Source: Scleroderma bovista (taxonomy: Eukaryota; Basidiomycota; Agaricomycetes; Boletales; Sclerodermataceae). Taken from it: 20,710 nt of DNA. Location: NCBI GenBank assembly GCA_037178675.1, contig JAYMGJ010000800.1, positions 1 through 20,710 on the forward strand, written 5' to 3'. Shown here one piece after another: positions 20,501 to 20,710 of the stretch. Each line of letters starts with the position of its first letter. The stretch's first letter is position 1. Both the position numbers and the translations under genes were made by a program. The notes beneath the pieces were generated by a model. It saw only the letters and a list, made by a program, of their open reading frames with translations. It did not search any database and had not been told where the DNA came from.

Positions 20501-20703
20501 TGAACCCGGTGGAAGGGCCGGAGCTTATGCTAGTTCCTGCAACAGGCTGTGCAGAACACCGGCCGGTGTGCACAATCTATGCATCTGTAGCTGCCATCCC
20601 CACCACACAATATGCAAATCCGTGGACAGGGGGGAGCTTCCATGGCAAGAATGATTGAGAGATATTTCTGTTTATGGGGCAGCCATGCCCAGAGATAGCT
20701 GTT
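17548..20703 (-). pseudogene. KDZ-superfamily transposase with CxC2 cysteine cluster, disabled
   Basis: The gene enters from the right edge at an acceptor (20704-20706), so its N-terminus is missing. Exons, in transcription order: 20703-20458, 20412-19993, 19946-19563, 19515-19370, 19323-18687, 18639-17821 and 17768-17548, with introns of 45-52 nt, about 970 codons. The first two exons carry a CxC2-type zinc cluster: C30-x2-C33, C41-x2-C44, C51-x2-C54-C55, PFHR, LGHGG, then CNC and LFPAT. The transposase core follows: CPACPQPGVNL, MDGNFKAEYM, NHRAVNQAN, YDINCQY, HVHGH, GRVDGEIMETLW, WFWTMDV and VHWFRSKALRDRW. These are hallmarks of fungal KDZ transposases, which have an RNase H-like fold; D at 19242-19244 and the D/E of GRVDGEIME are candidate catalytic residues. 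Breaks: TAG at 20530-20532, TGA at 18889-18891 and a one-base loss at the C run 19096-19099. Confidence 0.88.
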
Positions 20704-20710
20704 CTAAAAG

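Overview
This window looks like transposon-rich, gene-poor DNA from a mushroom-forming basidiomycete (Agaricomycetes). The reasons are short GT-AG introns of about 44-104 nt with GTRNGT-like donors, a fungal-type Ty1/copia element, and a KDZ (Kyakuja-Dileera-Zisupton) transposase with a CxC2-type cysteine cluster, a family that is expanded in this group. The genus cannot be read from the sequence with confidence.

Region by region. (1) 191-5181 is a complete, young-looking Ty1/copia LTR retrotransposon. It has two 278-bp LTRs that differ at two sites, a 5-bp target duplication CCGGT, a primer-binding site complementary to the anticodon arm of initiator tRNA-Met, one uninterrupted Gag-Pol ORF (about 1410 aa) and a polypurine tract. 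(2) 5187-11547 has no gene I can name. It holds diverged repeats (about 5750-6650, 9477-9585, 10799-11010) and one weak gene-like stretch (about 7619-8331). (3) 11548-15995 (+) is a large multi-exon pseudogene. Its reading frame, followed across splice junctions, encodes about 1365 residues of a protein I cannot assign. It carries about five frameshifts, two in-frame stops and a probable lost splice donor. (4) 16340-16634 is a cluster of ACCAGT/ACCGGT motifs. (5) 16751-17516 (+) is a small three-exon gene of unknown function with one likely frameshift. (6) 17548-20703 (-) is a seven-exon KDZ transposase gene that runs off the right edge. It is disabled by two stop codons and one frameshift.

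How they fit together. The small gene at 16751-17516 and the KDZ gene converge tail to tail with 31 bp between their stop codons, and the motif cluster lies just outside the small gene. I infer that (4), (5) and (6) form one decayed KDZ element, with the motif cluster as its left subterminal region and the small gene as an accessory ORF. The large pseudogene lies directly outside that putative end. The copia element is intact while everything else readable is broken, which points to a recent copia insertion into an old transposon graveyard and argues against a poor-quality sequence as the only cause of the frameshifts.
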